A DNA stretch of 23,090 nt, taken from NCBI GenBank assembly GCA_038065335.1, contig JBBTRD010000045.1, positions 1 through 23,090 on the forward strand, read 5' to 3'. Of the stretch, positions 1 to 6,710 are shown piece after piece. The notes below the pieces were generated by a model, which searched no databases, was not told the origin of the DNA, and worked only from the letters and a program-made list of their open reading frames with translations. This DNA is from 2-01-FULL-41-21 sp038065335. GTDB lineage: Bacteria > Patescibacteriota > Minisyncoccia > 2-02-FULL-40-12 > GWA2-44-9. Position 1 is the first letter of the stretch. Each line of letters opens with the position of its first letter. Made by a program: the position numbers and the translations under genes.

Positions 1-27
1 TGCATAGGGTCAGATACATATTGCACT
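1..27 (+). repeat. IS left terminal inverted repeat
   Basis: TGCATAGGGTCA (1-12) and ATTGCACT (20-27) match, in inverse complement, the right end at 1079-1104, with two mismatches in the first block and none in the second. Confidence 0.8.
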
Positions 28-45
28 CTTTAGTGAATCAAAAGA

Positions 46-1113
46 GTGAGAATCTTTAACAAATTTAGGAATACCAAAGGCTTTTTAAGTACGGGCCATA
101 ATGCTCTAAAATGGGCATATATGATAACAGAAAAAGCCAAGTATCGGTACAAGGTGTTAGCGCATTGGCAGAAGCATGGCCTGGCTTCAGTTATAGATGC
201 TTTTGAAATAAAGAGAAGAACCCTCTTTAACTGGAAGAGGGTCTTAAAGAAAGGGGGTGGTAGGGTTGAAGCTCTGAATCCGATCAAGCGAGAACCCAAA
301 ACGAGACGCAAACGCATTTGGTCGTTAGAGATACTCAATGAAATTAAACGTCTCCGGTATCAGTATCCTAATCTTGGCCCAGAAAAAGTCTATCCCTTGC
401 TTTTAGAGTTCTGTGCCTCAAAAAACCTTGTCTGTCCCAAGGCCATGACTATTAAGCGTCTGATTAAAGACTTGGGTGGGTTGCGGATGACTCCCCAAAA
501 AGTCTCTCACTTCGGCAAGATCGAGGCCTTGAAGCGCAAGAAAGTCTTGAGAAAGCCCACAGACTTAAAGGTTGAGTATCCCGGCCATGTTGTGGCTTTA
601 GATACCGTGGAAATCTTTGTTCAAGGCATGAGAAGATACGTCGTTACCTTTAAAGACATCTACACAAGATTTAGCTTTGCTTGGGGCACTAAAAGCCACG
701 CTTCCTTAGTGGCTAAAGAGTTCTTTGATCTTTGTCTCCTCGTCTTCCCGTATCCCATCACCTTTGTCCTTACCGATAATGGTTCCGAATTCAAGAAACA
801 TTTTAATGAGGAGCTGTTCCGGCTACATCTTACTCACTATCATACCTACCCTCGAACTCCTAAAATGAATGCCCATCTTGAAAGATTTAATCGGACAATC
901 CAAGAAGATTACATTAATTATCATATCCACGAATTAGTTAACCCAGAAGTATTTAACAAAGGTCTCATGAATTGGTTGATATTTTACAATACTTTGAGAG
1001 TTCACCATGCCTTCAAGAACAAATATTCTCCCGTCCAATTCATGCTATCATTACAGAAACAACCTAACTTCTCTCAAAAGTGCAATTGGAGGTGGCCCTA
1101 TACAGAAATTTGA
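46..1113 (+). CDS. IS481/IS3-like DDE transposase
   Basis: This protein probably catalyses cut-and-paste or copy movement of the surrounding element. The N-terminal part (about residues 28-75) looks like a helix-turn-helix DNA-binding region. An integrase catalytic core follows with Asp186 (in ALDTVE), Asp244 (in LTDNGSEF) and Glu279 (in HLERFNRT). The D-to-E spacing of 35 is that of retroviral-type integrases of the IS3/IS481 group. The length of 355 residues is normal for a one-ORF transposase. The GTG at 46 was chosen because residues 1-25 look coding and continuous with the following helix; the ATG at 121 is a realistic alternative (330 residues). The catalytic residues are intact, so the element may be active. 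The stop codon lies 7 nt beyond the right terminal repeat. Confidence 0.88.
   Translation: MRIFNKFRNTKGFLSTGHNALKWAYMITEKAKYRYKVLAHWQKHGLASVIDAFEIKRRTLFNWKRVLKKGGGRVEALNPIKREPKTRRKRIWSLEILNEIKRLRYQYPNLGPEKVYPLLLEFCASKNLVCPKAMTIKRLIKDLGGLRMTPQKVSHFGKIEALKRKKVLRKPTDLKVEYPGHVVALDTVEIFVQGMRRYVVTFKDIYTRFSFAWGTKSHASLVAKEFFDLCLLVFPYPITFVLTDNGSEFKKHFNEELFRLHLTHYHTYPRTPKMNAHLERFNRTIQEDYINYHIHELVNPEVFNKGLMNWLIFYNTLRVHHAFKNKYSPVQFMLSLQKQPNFSQKCNWRWPYTEI
1079..1104 (-). repeat. IS right terminal inverted repeat
   Basis: AGTGCAAT (1079-1086) and TGGCCCTATACA (1093-1104) are the inverse complement of the left end. The repeat overlaps the 3' end of the transposase gene, so the final residues and stop codon are partly supplied by flanking DNA. 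Confidence 0.8.
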
Positions 1114-1138
1114 CTTGTTTGTGGGATTCGGCTACAAT
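1110..1138 (+). promoter_or_regulatory. Promoter of tuf-rpsJ
   Basis: TTGACT (1110-1115), a 17-nt spacer and TACAAT (1133-1138) match the sigma70 consensus well. Transcription would start near 1145, about 90 nt before tuf. The -35 box overlaps the transposase stop codon and is 6 nt from the insertion sequence end, so the element has either just spared this promoter or contributed to it. Confidence 0.75.
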
Positions 1139-1158
1139 TAACACTGCACACTATTTCA

Positions 1159-1230
1159 TTAACTAACAACCGACAACTAACAACCGACAACACGAAAAAG
1201 TCGTAGGTTGTGGGTGGTAGGTTGTAAGTC
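1159..1230 (+). repeat. Family B inverted repeat upstream of tuf
   Basis: The left arm is made of ACAACC/ACAACT words (about 1159-1193), and the right arm of GGTTGT/GGTGG words (about 1200-1230) can pair with it. The same architecture occurs between rplB and rpsS at 6185-6257. It would lie in the 5' untranslated leader of tuf and end 7 nt before the start codon. Confidence 0.65.
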
Positions 1231-1237
1231 ATTTTGC

Positions 1238-2437
1238 ATGGCCGGAAAATTTGAACGAACTAAACCCCATGTTAACGTCGGCACGATTGGCCACGTTGAC
1301 CATGGAAAAACAACCGCTACGGCGGCAATTTTGCATGTTTTAGACATGTACAAAGACGAGGGCTATAGCGCCCGCGTGGAGACGATTGATAGGATTGATG
1401 CCGCTCCTGAAGAAAGAGCGCGAGGTATTACTATTTCAACTCATCATTCTGAATACGAAACACCCAAGCGTCACTACGCTCACGTCGATTGTCCGGGTCA
1501 CGCCGACTACATCAAAAACATGATTACCGGAGCGGCCCAGATGGATGGCGCGATTTTGGTTGTTTCCGCTCCCGATGGTCCGATGCCTCAAACTCGGGAG
1601 CACATCTTGCTCGCCCGTCAGGTCGGCGTACCCTATATTATTGTTTTCATGAACAAGATGGACATGGTTGACGATCCGGAATTGGCTGATCTCGTGGAAG
1701 CGGAAATTCGTGAATTGTTAACCAAAAATGGATTCCCCGGCGAAACGGCCCCGATTATTCGCGGTTCGGCCACTAAAGCTCTGGCCGCGACTTCTAAAGA
1801 TGATTCGACCAAGCCGTTCATTGAATTGGTGAATGCCCTTGATAGTTTCATTCCCGACCCGGTTCGCGATACCGACAAGCCATTCTTAATGCCAATTGAA
1901 GACATTTTCGCGATTGAAGGCCGAGGCACGGTTGTGACCGGCCGGATTGAACGTGGGACCGTTAAGCTTAACGACGAAATTGAAATTGTTGGCCTAAAAC
2001 CGACCCAGAAGACGGTTGTCACGGGTATCGAAATGTTCAACAAGCAGTTAGATTCCGGTCAGGCGGGTGATAATGCCGGTATCTTGCTTCGCGGAACCAA
2101 GAAAGAAGAAGTCGAACGAGGTCAAGTTTTGGCCAAGCCGGGTTCAATTACTCCGCATACCGAGTTTTCGGCCGAGATTTATGTCTTAACCAAAGAAGAA
2201 GGTGGCCGTCATACGCCATTTTTGAAAGGTTATAAACCGCAATTCTATTTCCGAACGACCGACGTAACAGGTGAAATTATTCTTCCAGCCGGTACGGAAA
2301 TGGTTATGCCGGGAGATACGATAACGTTAGAAGTTAAATTAATTGCCCCGGTGGCCATGGACGAGAAGTTGCGCTTCGCCATTCGCGAAGGAGGCAAAAC
2401 GGTCGGCGCCGGCGCTGTAGTCAAAGTGATAAAGTGA
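1238..2437 (+). CDS. tuf: Elongation factor Tu
   Basis: EF-Tu is the GTPase that delivers aminoacyl-tRNA to the ribosomal A site. The 399 residues are the normal length. The P-loop GHVDHGKTT (residues 18-26), the effector-region RGITI, DCPGHADY (switch II), NKMD and GSATKAL guanine-recognition motifs are all present, followed by the two beta-barrel domains. The ATG at 1238 gives the usual MxGKFERTKPHVNVGTIGH start; an upstream ATG at 1208 adds only repeat-encoded residues. No Shine-Dalgarno is visible. The rpsL, rpsG and fusA genes that often precede tuf are absent within the window, where an insertion sequence lies instead. It is probably cotranscribed with rpsJ, 64 nt downstream. Confidence 0.98.
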   Translation: MAGKFERTKPHVNVGTIGHVDHGKTTATAAILHVLDMYKDEGYSARVETIDRIDAAPEERARGITISTHHSEYETPKRHYAHVDCPGHADYIKNMITGAAQMDGAILVVSAPDGPMPQTREHILLARQVGVPYIIVFMNKMDMVDDPELADLVEAEIRELLTKNGFPGETAPIIRGSATKALAATSKDDSTKPFIELVNALDSFIPDPVRDTDKPFLMPIEDIFAIEGRGTVVTGRIERGTVKLNDEIEIVGLKPTQKTVVTGIEMFNKQLDSGQAGDNAGILLRGTKKEEVERGQVLAKPGSITPHTEFSAEIYVLTKEEGGRHTPFLKGYKPQFYFRTTDVTGEIILPAGTEMVMPGDTITLEVKLIAPVAMDEKLRFAIREGGKTVGAGAVVKVIK

Positions 2438-2445
2438 GCTTGCAA

Positions 2446-2481
2446 ACCCGCCTAAGTTTTCGAAAGAAAATTTTGGCGGGT
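2446..2481 (+). repeat. Hairpin between tuf and rpsJ
   Basis: ACCCGCC (2446-2452) pairs with GGCGGGT (2475-2481), and inner TTTT/AAAA stretches extend the stem. No uninterrupted T tract follows, so it is more likely an intercistronic hairpin than a full terminator. Confidence 0.6.
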
Positions 2482-2501
2482 AGTTCTTTATAAAAGATAC
2501 C

Positions 2502-2852
2502 ATGGCAACGAAAGTACCAAAAAAATCAGAAAAAAAAGAAGAATCGACCGCCCAGCGCATCCGCATCAAGCTTAAAGCGTACGATAGTAAGATTATCGAC
2601 AAATCCGCCAAACAGATTGTGGAAACGATTGAGCGTTACGGCGGCCGGCCAATCGGTCCCGTGCCGTTGCCGACGGAAATTCAGAAGTACACGGTCAACC
2701 GTTCACCCTTCATTGATAAGAATTCCCGCGAACAGTTTGAAATGCGCACTCATAAACGCTTGATTGATATCACCGCCCCATCCCCGAAGATTATAGACGC
2801 TTTGATGAATCTTAATCTTCCCGCGGGCGTGGATATAGAAGTTAAAATGTGA
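2502..2852 (+). CDS. rpsJ: Ribosomal protein S10
   Basis: S10 is a 30S head protein (and NusE transcription factor in bacteria). The core from about residue 18 (QRIRIKLKAYD) through KSAKQIVETIERYGG, GPVPLPT and the conserved HKRLIDI motif near the C-terminus is standard. At 116 residues it is about 14 longer than usual, because of a lysine/glutamate-rich N-terminal extension (KVPKKSEKKEES). It lies 64 nt after tuf with a hairpin between them, so it is probably in the same transcript. No Shine-Dalgarno precedes the ATG. The stop codon is the first part of a 9-bp hairpin (2851-2871). Confidence 0.97.
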   Translation: MATKVPKKSEKKEESTAQRIRIKLKAYDSKIIDKSAKQIVETIERYGGRPIGPVPLPTEIQKYTVNRSPFIDKNSREQFEMRTHKRLIDITAPSPKIIDALMNLNLPAGVDIEVKM

Positions 2853-2888
2853 GATTTCGTTCCGAAATCTCATCCGCCTCTGGCGGAT
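2851..2888 (+). repeat. Tandem hairpins after rpsJ
   Basis: Two adjacent perfect hairpins. GAGATTTCG (2851-2859) pairs with CGAAATCTC (2863-2871), loop TTC. ATCCGCC (2872-2878) pairs with GGCGGAT (2882-2888), loop TCT. The first overlaps the rpsJ stop codon. The CCGCCTCTGGCGG core recurs at 19843-19855. There is no T tail. Confidence 0.7.
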
Positions 2889-2902
2889 AAAGAAATAAAC
2901 AT

Positions 2903-3136
2903 ATGCCAGAACCAACAGAACCAAAAGTTGATGAGAGGGATATCGGTGGGCAGATGGGGAAGTTGCAAGAAACGATAGAAGAAGCAGTCTTCCAGTTGAC
3001 CGCGGTCGGCTTCCGACTAGATAAACTAGAAGATCTTGGGGAGATGCAAGTTGTAGAGGAATTAAGGCCTTTATTAAAAAGTGCAAACGATTCCCTGGAT
3101 AAATTAAAAATTGCGTTAGAAAAGTATCCTAAGTAA
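2903..3136 (+). CDS. Small acidic helical protein, unknown
   Basis: A 77-residue protein I do not recognise. From about residue 18 it is predicted largely helical, with heptad-like hydrophobic spacing (LQETIEEAVFQLTAVGF, LDKLEDLGEMQVVEELRPL, ANDSLDKLKIALEKY), suggesting a helical hairpin or short coiled coil. It is acidic, unlike the basic ribosomal proteins around it. There is no signal peptide, membrane segment or metal motif. It lies between rpsJ and rplC, positions normally adjacent in the S10 operon, so it could be a lineage-specific ribosome- or operon-associated factor. Coding potential is supported by composition and the clean gap that it fills, not by homology. Confidence 0.7.
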   Translation: MPEPTEPKVDERDIGGQMGKLQETIEEAVFQLTAVGFRLDKLEDLGEMQVVEELRPLLKSANDSLDKLKIALEKYPK

Positions 3137-3138
3137 AT

Positions 3139-3185
3139 CTTATTTCCTTACTTCTCGCCCGAAGAAATTCGGACGAGAGAATAAG
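3139..3185 (+). repeat. GAAA-capped hairpin after the small gene
   Basis: CTTATT/AATAAG form the outer stem, and TTCTCGCCCGAA (3152-3163) pairs with TTCGGACGAGA (3168-3178) with one mismatch. The loop is GAAA (GNRA type). No T tract follows, so termination is uncertain. Confidence 0.55.
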
Positions 3186-3424
3186 GTAGTAAATGACAAC
3201 GAGAATTAATCCGGAAATGGCGCAAGCTAACCGGTTTTCAAAAATTCCATGTCAGTGACACCTTAATTAACGCTGAATGGTTTTAACTGAACCAATCTAG
3301 CTAGTATAAAAAGAAAAAGGTTTTAGCTGTGCCCAGCTATGCCTGGGATTTTTTATGCGAGAAAGAAGCGACACTAATTACGTCTATAGAGGCTAAACCT
3401 CTATAGATTCTATAGAACTAAAAA
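3186..3424 (+). promoter_or_regulatory. rplC leader with possible promoter and attenuator
   Basis: This non-coding leader precedes rplC. A weak promoter candidate is TTAACT (3283-3288) with TATAAA (3305-3310), 16 nt apart. Downstream, AGCTG (3325-3329) can pair with CAGCT (3334-3338). Alternatively CCCAG (3332-3336) can pair with CTGGG (3343-3347), followed by ATTTTTT. The two stems exclude each other, as in attenuators. A perfect 10-bp hairpin (3383-3407) lies just before rplC. It may be an autoregulatory leader like that of the S10 operon, but it is not homologous to any leader I can name. Confidence 0.45.
3383..3407 (+). repeat. Perfect hairpin directly upstream of rplC
   Basis: TCTATAGAGG (3383-3392) and CCTCTATAGA (3398-3407) form a perfect 10-bp stem with loop CTAAA. 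A third TCTATAGA copy (3410-3417) lies between the hairpin and the start codon and could pair with either arm, which gives a possible switch controlling access to the rplC start. Confidence 0.7.
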
Positions 3425-4039
3425 ATGAAGTATATTATTGGCACAAAAATAGGGATGACGCAGATGTTTAAGGAAGACGGAACCGTCGTCCCGGTTACGT
3501 TAGTCAAAATTGAACCCAATATTGTCGTGCAGGTTAAGACAAAAGAGAAAGATGGATATGAAGCGGTGCAAATAGGTACTGGCAAAAAAAAGAAGCTCAC
3601 TAAACCCGAGAAAGGGCACCGCCGGGGACTCGGAGAATTTGCCATTCTCCGCGAAGCAGGAATCATGAATCATGAATCAGGAGAAGACATCAAACAGGGA
3701 GACAAGCTTGATATTTCAATTTTCAAAGAAGGCGATGTCGTCAAAGTTTCGGGCATTTCCAAAGGTAAGGGTTTCCAAGGTGTCGTCAAACGGCACGGTT
3801 TTCATGGTATGCCGGCTAGCCACGGCGCTCATTCTGTTTTGCGTCACGCCGGTTCGATTGGTCAAAGATTTCCTCAACATACCCTTAAGGGTATGCGCAT
3901 GGCCGGCCGAATGGGCGGGGTCAGCAAATCCATCCGGGGCTTAAAAATTATTAAAGTTGATACGGAAAACGGAATGCTGGCCATAACAGGAGCAGTACCG
4001 GGAAATAACGGGAGCGTTGTAGAAATTCAAAATATGTAA
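3425..4039 (+). CDS. rplC: Ribosomal protein L3
   Basis: L3 is an early-assembling 50S protein near the peptidyl transferase centre. The 204 residues match the family length. The start MKYIIGTKIGMTQMF, the KVSGISKGKGFQGVVKRHGF segment, and the SxGQ...KGMRMAGRMGG loop that reaches toward the 23S rRNA centre are all present. The ATG at 3425 has no Shine-Dalgarno; AT-rich sequence and a strong hairpin precede it. Residues around IMNHESGED are encoded by a short tandem repeat (ATGAATC units, 3661-3680), a small local expansion. L3 probably begins the main ribosomal protein transcript after its own leader. Confidence 0.98.
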   Translation: MKYIIGTKIGMTQMFKEDGTVVPVTLVKIEPNIVVQVKTKEKDGYEAVQIGTGKKKKLTKPEKGHRRGLGEFAILREAGIMNHESGEDIKQGDKLDISIFKEGDVVKVSGISKGKGFQGVVKRHGFHGMPASHGAHSVLRHAGSIGQRFPQHTLKGMRMAGRMGGVSKSIRGLKIIKVDTENGMLAITGAVPGNNGSVVEIQNM

Positions 4040-4048
4040 ATCAAAATT

Positions 4049-4155
4049 AATTGAGAGTCGACCTTTAAGCCCCAGTAGTGGAAGGGGACCCGCGAAGCGG
4101 GGGAACCGACGGGACTGGTTCCATAGGTCTGGGGCGAAAAGGTTGGGTCTCAATT
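4049..4155 (-). repeat. Family A structured repeat, copy 1
   Basis: The outer arms AATTGAGA (4049-4056) and TCTCAATT (4148-4155) enclose a GC-rich core. Read on the minus strand, the core (GCCCCAGACCTATGGAACCA, then CAGTCCCG, CGGTTCCCCC and CTACTGGGGC) is nearly the same as the core at 9303-9365. The two copies are therefore one family in opposite orientations. It fills the rplC-rplD gap. Confidence 0.85.
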
Positions 4156-4182
4156 AAGGTCAAAAGTTAAACAGATACAGAT

Positions 4183-4857
4183 ATGGAACTTCCATTATAC
4201 AACCAAAACGCGGAGAATATCGGAACGGTGGAATTAACCGACAATGTTTTTGGTTTGCCGATGAACCAGGACCTGCTTTATCAAGTCATTACTTCTCAAA
4301 TGTCGAATAAACGCCAGGTTTTGGCTCACGCCAAGGGCCGTGGCGAGGTTCGGGGAGGCGGAAAGAAACCATGGAAACAAAAAGGCACCGGCCGGGCTCG
4401 TCACGCTTCGATTCGTTCGCCGATTTGGCGGGGTGGGGGTGTTACTGGTGGCCCCACTAAAGAAAGAAATTTCAAAAAAGATATTAACAAAAAGATGATG
4501 CAGAAAGCCTTGAAAGTGGCGTTATCATCTAAAGTGCGTGATGGCCAGTTGTTTGTTTTAGACGCGCTGACGATTGGTATAAACTCCGACGCTTCGGTCG
4601 GAGCGGTGCCAAAGACCAAAGAAATGGATGTGGTGATGAAGAAGTTTACAACGATTCTCGGCCGACTCAATAATGTTTTATTAGTCATGCCCACTGACTC
4701 GGCAGTCCTTTATAAATCAGCCCGCAATTTACCCTATTTAGACACGATTGAAGCTCGCAATTTAAATCCCCTTGTTTTGCTCGAAGCTAATCGCGTGATT
4801 CTTTCCAAAGAATCATTGGCGGTTATCGAAAAACAATGGGGAGCGAAGAAAGTTTAA
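4183..4857 (+). CDS. rplD: Ribosomal protein L4
   Basis: L4 is a 50S assembly protein that lines the exit tunnel; in gammaproteobacteria it also represses the S10 operon. The 224 residues include the long basic extended loop (about residues 45-90) with GRGEVRGGGKKPWKQKGTGR and the conserved RSPIWRGGGVTGGP, followed by the globular domain with RNLPYLDTIEARNLNPL. The start (ATG 4183) has no Shine-Dalgarno. The gene is separated from rplC by the 107-nt family A repeat, and from rplW by an AT-rich inverted repeat. Nothing is missing. Confidence 0.98.
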   Translation: MELPLYNQNAENIGTVELTDNVFGLPMNQDLLYQVITSQMSNKRQVLAHAKGRGEVRGGGKKPWKQKGTGRARHASIRSPIWRGGGVTGGPTKERNFKKDINKKMMQKALKVALSSKVRDGQLFVLDALTIGINSDASVGAVPKTKEMDVVMKKFTTILGRLNNVLLVMPTDSAVLYKSARNLPYLDTIEARNLNPLVLLEANRVILSKESLAVIEKQWGAKKV

Positions 4858-4951
4858 AATGTAAATCTCAAAATGCAAAATGACAATGCAAAAATTAAAA
4901 TGCTCCGTAGTTCCAAAATTTTCCATTTTGATTTTTAAATTTTAAATTTTT
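4857..4951 (+). repeat. AT-rich word-repeat hairpin, rplD-rplW gap
   Basis: The left arm is built of AAAATG/CAAAATG words (about 4862-4902). The right arm is built of CATTTTGATTTTTAAA and AAATTT words (about 4914-4951) and can pair with the left. It ends directly at the rplW start codon and resembles the hairpins inserted in the 23S gene. Confidence 0.6.
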
Positions 4952-5341
4952 ATGGCATTTAAATTATTCAACAAATCGAAACCAACAGAAAAACGCAAAG
5001 CGTCTTCTTTGCCAATGCCTGAAGTCGTTCCAGAAATGACAAAAGTTTCAAATTCTTTCATTACTCCGGTTTCAAGTGTTTTGCATCCTTATGTGAGTGA
5101 GAAAGCGACTAAACTTGAAAGTATGAATCAATATATGTTCAAAGTAACTCGTACAGCGAACAAGCCAGAAATTAAAAAAGCCATTCAGAATCGGTACAAA
5201 GTTTCTGTGGTGGCGGTGAATATGATTAACATGCCGTCAAAGAAACGCACGGTTGGACGACATGTTGGCATCAAGGCCGGATTTCGAAAAGCGATCGTGA
5301 CTTTGGCCGAAGGGGATTCGATTAACACCTCAAAGGCATAG
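4952..5341 (+). CDS. rplW: Ribosomal protein L23
   Basis: L23 sits at the tunnel exit and is the docking site for trigger factor, SRP and the translocon. The core (about residues 42-125) has VLHPYVSEKATKL, YMFKVTRTANKPEIKKAIQ and VVAVNMINMPSKKRTVGRHVG, typical of the family. At 129 residues it is about 30 longer than usual owing to an N-terminal extension (residues 1-40) rich in Lys, Ser and Pro. A start within the extension would be possible, but ATG 4952 directly follows the gap repeat and no better start exists before the core. The gap to rplB is only 15 nt and has no repeat. Confidence 0.97.
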   Translation: MAFKLFNKSKPTEKRKASSLPMPEVVPEMTKVSNSFITPVSSVLHPYVSEKATKLESMNQYMFKVTRTANKPEIKKAIQNRYKVSVVAVNMINMPSKKRTVGRHVGIKAGFRKAIVTLAEGDSINTSKA

Positions 5342-5356
5342 CTAATCACCCAGAAA

Positions 5357-6187
5357 ATGAAAAACTATAAACCAACATCTCCATCGCGTCGTTCCATGCA
5401 GGGTTATGATTTTTCAGGATTGACCGATATTGCGCCTTTGAAATCAAAAAAACATGGTTTTAAAAAATCTTATGGCCGCGATAACACAGGCCGTATTTCT
5501 GCCGGTCGTCAAGGCCGAGGGGGCGGCCACAAACGTGTTTTTCGCGACATTGATTTCAAGCAGAATAAAATTGATGTTCCCGGTGCGATTGCGGCGATTG
5601 AATATGATCCAAACCGAACCAGCCGGATCGCCCGGATTCATTTTGCCGATGGCGAAAAACGGTATATTCTTGCTCCGCAAGATTTGAAAGTCGGCGATGT
5701 CATTATCACAGCCGAGCGGGCTTCGTTGAAGCCGGGGAATCGCATGAAGCTCAAGAATATTCCTCAAGGTTCTTTGGTTCACAATATTGAAATGCATCCA
5801 AACAAGGGTGGAACACTTGCTCGTTCGGCCGGTTCCGCGGCCAGCGTTCTAGCGTCTGAAAATAAATATGTCCAGCTTGTTATGCCGTCTTCGGAAACTC
5901 GATTGATTTCCGAGGAATGCTTTGCTTCAATCGGCCAGCTTTCCAACGCCGAACACAATTCGATTAGTTTAGGTAAAGCCGGCCGGACTCGCTGGTTAGG
6001 TCGCCGGCCGAAAGTCCGAGGCACAGCCATGAATCCGGTGGATCATCCATATGGCGGGGGCGAAGGTCGTCAGGGCCGAGGCACCCGTCGACCAAAGACA
6101 GCCCAAGGTAAGATTACGGGAGGCCGAAAAACCCGAAACATAAAAAAGAAATCAAATAAATTCGTTGTTAGACGACGACAAAAATAA
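5357..6187 (+). CDS. rplB: Ribosomal protein L2
   Basis: L2 is a large, conserved 50S protein needed for subunit association and peptidyl transferase activity. The 276 residues have the family N-terminus (PTSPSRR), GRNNxGR-like YGRDNTGRISAGRQGRGG, the SH3-like domain, and the C-terminal signature NPVDHPYGGGEGRQGRG. In that signature His230 corresponds to the essential histidine of E. coli L2. The basic tail GGRKTRNIKKKSNKFVVRRR is also typical. It starts 15 nt after rplW. The stop codon TAA forms the first bases of the family B repeat that follows, so the end of the gene and the repeat are fused. Confidence 0.98.
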   Translation: MKNYKPTSPSRRSMQGYDFSGLTDIAPLKSKKHGFKKSYGRDNTGRISAGRQGRGGGHKRVFRDIDFKQNKIDVPGAIAAIEYDPNRTSRIARIHFADGEKRYILAPQDLKVGDVIITAERASLKPGNRMKLKNIPQGSLVHNIEMHPNKGGTLARSAGSAASVLASENKYVQLVMPSSETRLISEECFASIGQLSNAEHNSISLGKAGRTRWLGRRPKVRGTAMNPVDHPYGGGEGRQGRGTRRPKTAQGKITGGRKTRNIKKKSNKFVVRRRQK

Positions 6188-6257
6188 CCCACAACCCACA
6201 ACCAACAACCCACAACAATTCAGAAGTCGTAAGTCGCAGGTTGTCGGTTGTAAGTTA
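6185..6257 (+). repeat. Family B inverted repeat, rplB-rpsS gap
   Basis: The left arm TAACCCACAACCCACAACC (6185-6203) and right arm GGTTGTCGGTTGTAAGTTA (6239-6257) are complementary at 16 of 19 positions. The rplB stop codon is the first three bases of the left arm. The right arm ends 6 nt before the rpsS start. Its relative lies upstream of tuf. Confidence 0.75.
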
Positions 6258-6263
6258 AAAATC

Positions 6264-6620
6264 ATGTCACGATCACTCAAAAAAGGACCATATCGAGATG
6301 AACGGCTATTCAAAAAGATGGCTAATTTGAAAGCGGGCGACAAGACCATTATTAAGACTTGGTCTCGCGCTTGTTCGATTGCTCCGGAAATGATTGGTTA
6401 TACGTTTGGGGTTCACAATGGCCGAGTCCATGTGCCGGTATTTGTGACCGAAGATATGGTCGGTCATAAGTTGGGCGAGTTTTCTCCCACCAGAAAATTT
6501 AGCCGACATGGTGGAAAAATGCAGAAGGAAATGGAAGCCACTGCTAAACAAAAAGAAATTGAAGCTGCCCAAGCCGCTAAAGCACCAGCCACTGATGCAG
6601 TCAAAATACCACCGAAATAA
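6264..6620 (+). CDS. rpsS: Ribosomal protein S19
   Basis: S19 is a 30S head protein near the A-site finger and subunit bridge B1a. The family start MSRSLKKGPYRDERLFKKM fixes the ATG at 6264; an in-frame extension back to 6165 would only translate the repeat. The core contains KTWSRACSIAPEMIG, FGVHNGRVHVPVFVTEDMVGHKLGEF and PTRKF. At 118 residues it is about 25 longer than usual, because of a Glu/Ala/Lys-rich C-terminal tail (from about residue 88, EMEATAKQKEIEAAQAAK). Tails of this kind are variable. A family C repeat directly follows. Confidence 0.97.
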   Translation: MSRSLKKGPYRDERLFKKMANLKAGDKTIIKTWSRACSIAPEMIGYTFGVHNGRVHVPVFVTEDMVGHKLGEFSPTRKFSRHGGKMQKEMEATAKQKEIEAAQAAKAPATDAVKIPPK

Positions 6621-6698
6621 AAGCTTATTAGCTTATTAGCTTATCAGCTGATTAGGGATTGCAAAAACCTAATAAGCTAGTCAGCTAGGAAGCTAATA
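6621..6698 (+). repeat. Family C inverted repeat, rpsS-rplV gap
   Basis: The left arm is tandem AGCTTATT/AGCTTATC/AGCTGATT words ending in AGG (6621-6656). The right arm (6668-6698) begins CCTAATAAGCTAGTCAGCTA and is largely complementary. The same family, in the same orientation, occurs at 12790 and 13332. Confidence 0.85.
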
Positions 6699-6710
6699 CC
6701 TAAAAATAAA

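Larger units (their letters stand above)
1..1104 (+). mobile_element. IS481/IS3-like insertion sequence
   Basis: The element is delimited by two imperfect inverted repeats. The left end (1-27) reads TGCATAGGGTCA, 7 nt, ATTGCACT. The right end (1079-1104), read on the minus strand, is TGTATAGGGCCA, 6 nt, ATTGCACT. A DDE transposase fills the interior. The right repeat lies inside the last codons of the transposase, whose stop codon falls just outside it. The sequence left of position 1 is not visible, so the target duplication cannot be tested and the left boundary could extend further. The right end sits 6 nt from the -35 box of the tuf promoter. Confidence 0.8.

Noticed and set aside
1633..2043. 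Minus-strand open frames over tuf, rplD, rplB, rpsC and others
   Set aside because: They run opposite to strongly conserved genes, have no own signals or recognisable motifs, and reflect codon bias of the true genes.
3661..3680. Short ATGAATC tandem repeat inside rplC as an inserted element
   Set aside because: It is only about 20 nt, stays in frame and adds a few residues; slippage is enough to explain it.
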